6,075 bases of DNA from contig JAATFK010000130.1 of assembly GCA_015655225.1 (NCBI GenBank), positions 1 through 6,075 on the forward strand. The letters run 5' to 3'. Under the pieces are notes generated by a model, which was not told where the DNA came from, did not search any database, and saw only the letters and a list, made by a program, of their open reading frames with translations. This document shows, in pieces, positions 4,864 to 6,075 of the stretch (within the stretch, counting starts at the first letter, position 1; the number at the start of each line of letters is the position of its first letter). The DNA is from Solirubrobacterales bacterium (GTDB lineage: Bacteria > Actinomycetota > Thermoleophilia > Solirubrobacterales > Solirubrobacteraceae). The position numbers and the translations under genes were made by a program.

Positions 4864-5928
4864 ATGGGCCAAACCGTGCGAGCGGACAATCTCGGCAGCC
4901 TGCTGCGGCCGTCGTACCTGTTGGAGGCGCGGGCCAAGGACCTGCCCGCCGAGGAGCTGCGCGCGGTCGAGGACCGTGCCGTGGAGGAGGCGATCAAGCT
5001 CCAGGAGGACGCGGGGCTGCCGATCGTGACCGACGGCGAGTACCGTCGCCGCTTCTTCTTCTCGACCGTCGAGGTGCTGGTCGACGGGATCGACCCGCAG
5101 GGCTTCGTCCGCCACCACCAGGACGAGGACGGCGTCGCGCACGAGCTGCGCACGCCGACCCCGGTCGCGCGCCTCACGCGCACCTCGACGCTCGCCGACT
5201 ACGAGCTGAGATTCACGCGCGCGCACACGGACCGGCTCGTGAAGGTCACGATGCCGAGCCCGTCGCTGCTCGTGAACTACTGGAGCGAGGGGCTCTCCGA
5301 CGCCGCCTACCCGAGCAGAGAGGCGTACCTCGACCACCTCGTCGAGCTGATGAACGAGGACGCGCACGCGCTCGTCGCCGCCGGCGCCGACCACGTCCAG
5401 CTCGACGCGCCGCACTACGCCTACATCCAGAGAATCGCCGACGTCGAGGACCGCAACGCGACCCTCAGACACCTGGTCGAGGTCGACAACCGCGTCTTCG
5501 CCGGGCTCGGTGACGACGTCGTCACCGCCGTCCACGTCTGCCGCGGCAACGACCGCAGCCACTTCACCGGCACCGAGCCCTACGACGACTTCGCGGCCGC
5601 GATCTTCCCCGTCACGGCGGCGAAGCGCCTGCTGCTGGAGTACGACGACGAGCGCTCCGGCGGCTTCGCCCCGCTGCGCCACGTGCGCGAGGACCAGGAG
5701 GTCGTGCTCGGCCTCGTCACGACGAAGCGCTCCGACATGGAGAAGGCCGACGAGCTGAAGGCGCGGATCGAGGACGCCTCCCAGTACGTCCCGCTCGAGC
5801 GCCTCGCGCTCTCGACGCAGTGCGGCTTCGGCTCCAACGCCGAGGGCAACTCGATCACGCTCGACGCCGAGAAGGCGAAGCTCGAATTGGTGGTGCAGGT
5901 CGCGACGGACGTCTGGGGCAACGCATGA
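4864..5928 (+). CDS. MetE-core (cobalamin-independent methionine synthase C-terminal domain) zinc methyl/alkyltransferase-like protein
   Basis: This 354-aa protein consists only of the catalytic barrel of cobalamin-independent methionine synthase (full MetE is about 750 aa) and resembles the short YxjG/YxjH-like 'methionine synthase II' group. The zinc site looks complete: H224 and C226 in VHVCRGN, E259 in LLLEYDD and C320 in STQCGFG, matching the His-X-Cys, Glu, Cys ligands of MetE. Other family marks are GSLLRP (11-16), TDGEYRR (57-63) and QLDAP (179-183). Such enzymes activate a thiol on zinc and alkylate it; relatives include methionine synthases and epoxyalkane:coenzyme M transferase. 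The start is ATG 4864, set by GGAGG. The gene overlaps the aldehyde dehydrogenase by 4 nt (ATGA), so the two are probably co-translated. The missing N-terminal domain and the catabolic context argue against standard methionine synthesis, but the methyl or alkyl donor and acceptor thiol are unknown. Confidence 0.88.
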   Translation: MGQTVRADNLGSLLRPSYLLEARAKDLPAEELRAVEDRAVEEAIKLQEDAGLPIVTDGEYRRRFFFSTVEVLVDGIDPQGFVRHHQDEDGVAHELRTPTPVARLTRTSTLADYELRFTRAHTDRLVKVTMPSPSLLVNYWSEGLSDAAYPSREAYLDHLVELMNEDAHALVAAGADHVQLDAPHYAYIQRIADVEDRNATLRHLVEVDNRVFAGLGDDVVTAVHVCRGNDRSHFTGTEPYDDFAAAIFPVTAAKRLLLEYDDERSGGFAPLRHVREDQEVVLGLVTTKRSDMEKADELKARIEDASQYVPLERLALSTQCGFGSNAEGNSITLDAEKAKLELVVQVATDVWGNA

Positions 5929-6075
5929 GCGCCCCGGCCGGATCCCTCTACGTCGACGGCCGCTGGAGCGATGCCAGCGGCCCGGCGCTCGACGTGATCA
6001 ACCCGGCGAACGAGCAGGTGCTCGCGAGCCTCCCGAGCGCGACCGCCGACGAGGTCGAGTCGGCCCTCGCCGCCG
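5925..6075 (+). CDS. Aldehyde dehydrogenase family protein, N-terminal fragment (runs off window)
   Basis: Only 50 codons are present. LYVDGRWSDASG (residues 8-19) followed by VINPANEQVLASLPSATADEVESALAA matches the N-terminal strand-and-helix start of NAD(P)-dependent aldehyde dehydrogenases (the usual pattern is 'xxIxGxWxxxxxxxxxVxNPAxxxVxxxxxxxxxxDVxxAxxAA'). The catalytic Cys and Glu lie beyond the window. ATG 5925 overlaps the preceding TGA as ATGA; no strong ribosome binding site is seen, so translational coupling to the MetE-core gene is likely. The fragment is too generic to tell whether this is, for example, the 5-carboxymethyl-2-hydroxymuconate semialdehyde dehydrogenase expected in homoprotocatechuate catabolism or another semialdehyde dehydrogenase. 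Confidence 0.85.
   Translation, partial: MSAPAGSLYVDGRWSDASGPALDVINPANEQVLASLPSATADEVESALAA

Noticed and set aside
1..5928. Coenzyme M-dependent epoxide pathway (MetE-like alkyltransferase plus SDR)
   Set aside because: MetE-core plus SDR recalls epoxyalkane:CoM transferase and its dehydrogenase. The SDR sits in a different operon, however, and no carboxylase/reductase or CoM biosynthesis gene is present, so there is no positive evidence.

Overview
The window is very GC-rich and densely packed with catabolic genes. Codons end almost always in G or C, intergenic gaps are tiny, genes overlap by ATGA junctions, and the one divergent promoter region is an AT-rich island. This points to a high-GC actinobacterium. 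A soil Thermoleophilia-type genome (Conexibacter/Solirubrobacter-like) is my best guess, but the sequence alone does not prove it. I see no mobile-element, phage, CRISPR or RNA-gene signature.

Layout. Two gene groups diverge from a 58-bp AT-rich gap at 3089-3146. Leftward, on the minus strand, lie a 484-aa fusion of a fumarylacetoacetate-hydrolase-family domain (HpaG-like) with an RraA-like / HMG-aldolase-like domain (3088-1634), a DapA-family aldolase/lyase (1637-702, ATGA overlap), and an NAD-type short-chain dehydrogenase (689 to beyond position 1, so its C-terminus is missing). Rightward, on the plus strand, lie dhaK (3147-4148) and dhaL (4142-4783, 7-nt overlap), the two core subunits of a dihydroxyacetone-type kinase. 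After an 80-bp gap with its own promoter-like sequence come a short MetE-core protein (4864-5928) and, overlapping it by ATGA, the first 50 codons of an aldehyde dehydrogenase (5925 to the window end).

How the genes may work together. An HpaG-like isomerase/decarboxylase next to a DapA-family protein fits the lower half of homoprotocatechuate (4-hydroxyphenylacetate) meta-cleavage. There a DapA relative can take the place of the HpaI aldolase, giving pyruvate plus an aldehyde, and SDR and ALDH enzymes would handle aldehyde or alcohol intermediates. The same set (FAH, SDR, DapA-like, ALDH, DhaKL) could instead serve a sugar-acid or ketose pathway ending in pyruvate and a phosphorylated triose or tetrose. 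The sequence does not decide between these. The two transcription units with visible promoters share an exact 10-mer (TATAGGATCA) at the promoter position, which suggests a common promoter class or regulator.

Nothing here is clearly a wholly new system. The points most worth a second look are the FAH-RraA fusion with altered active-site positions, its apparently leaderless GTG start, the shared promoter/operator motif, a DhaKL pair with no visible phosphate-donor subunit, and a MetE-core protein coupled to an aldehyde dehydrogenase.
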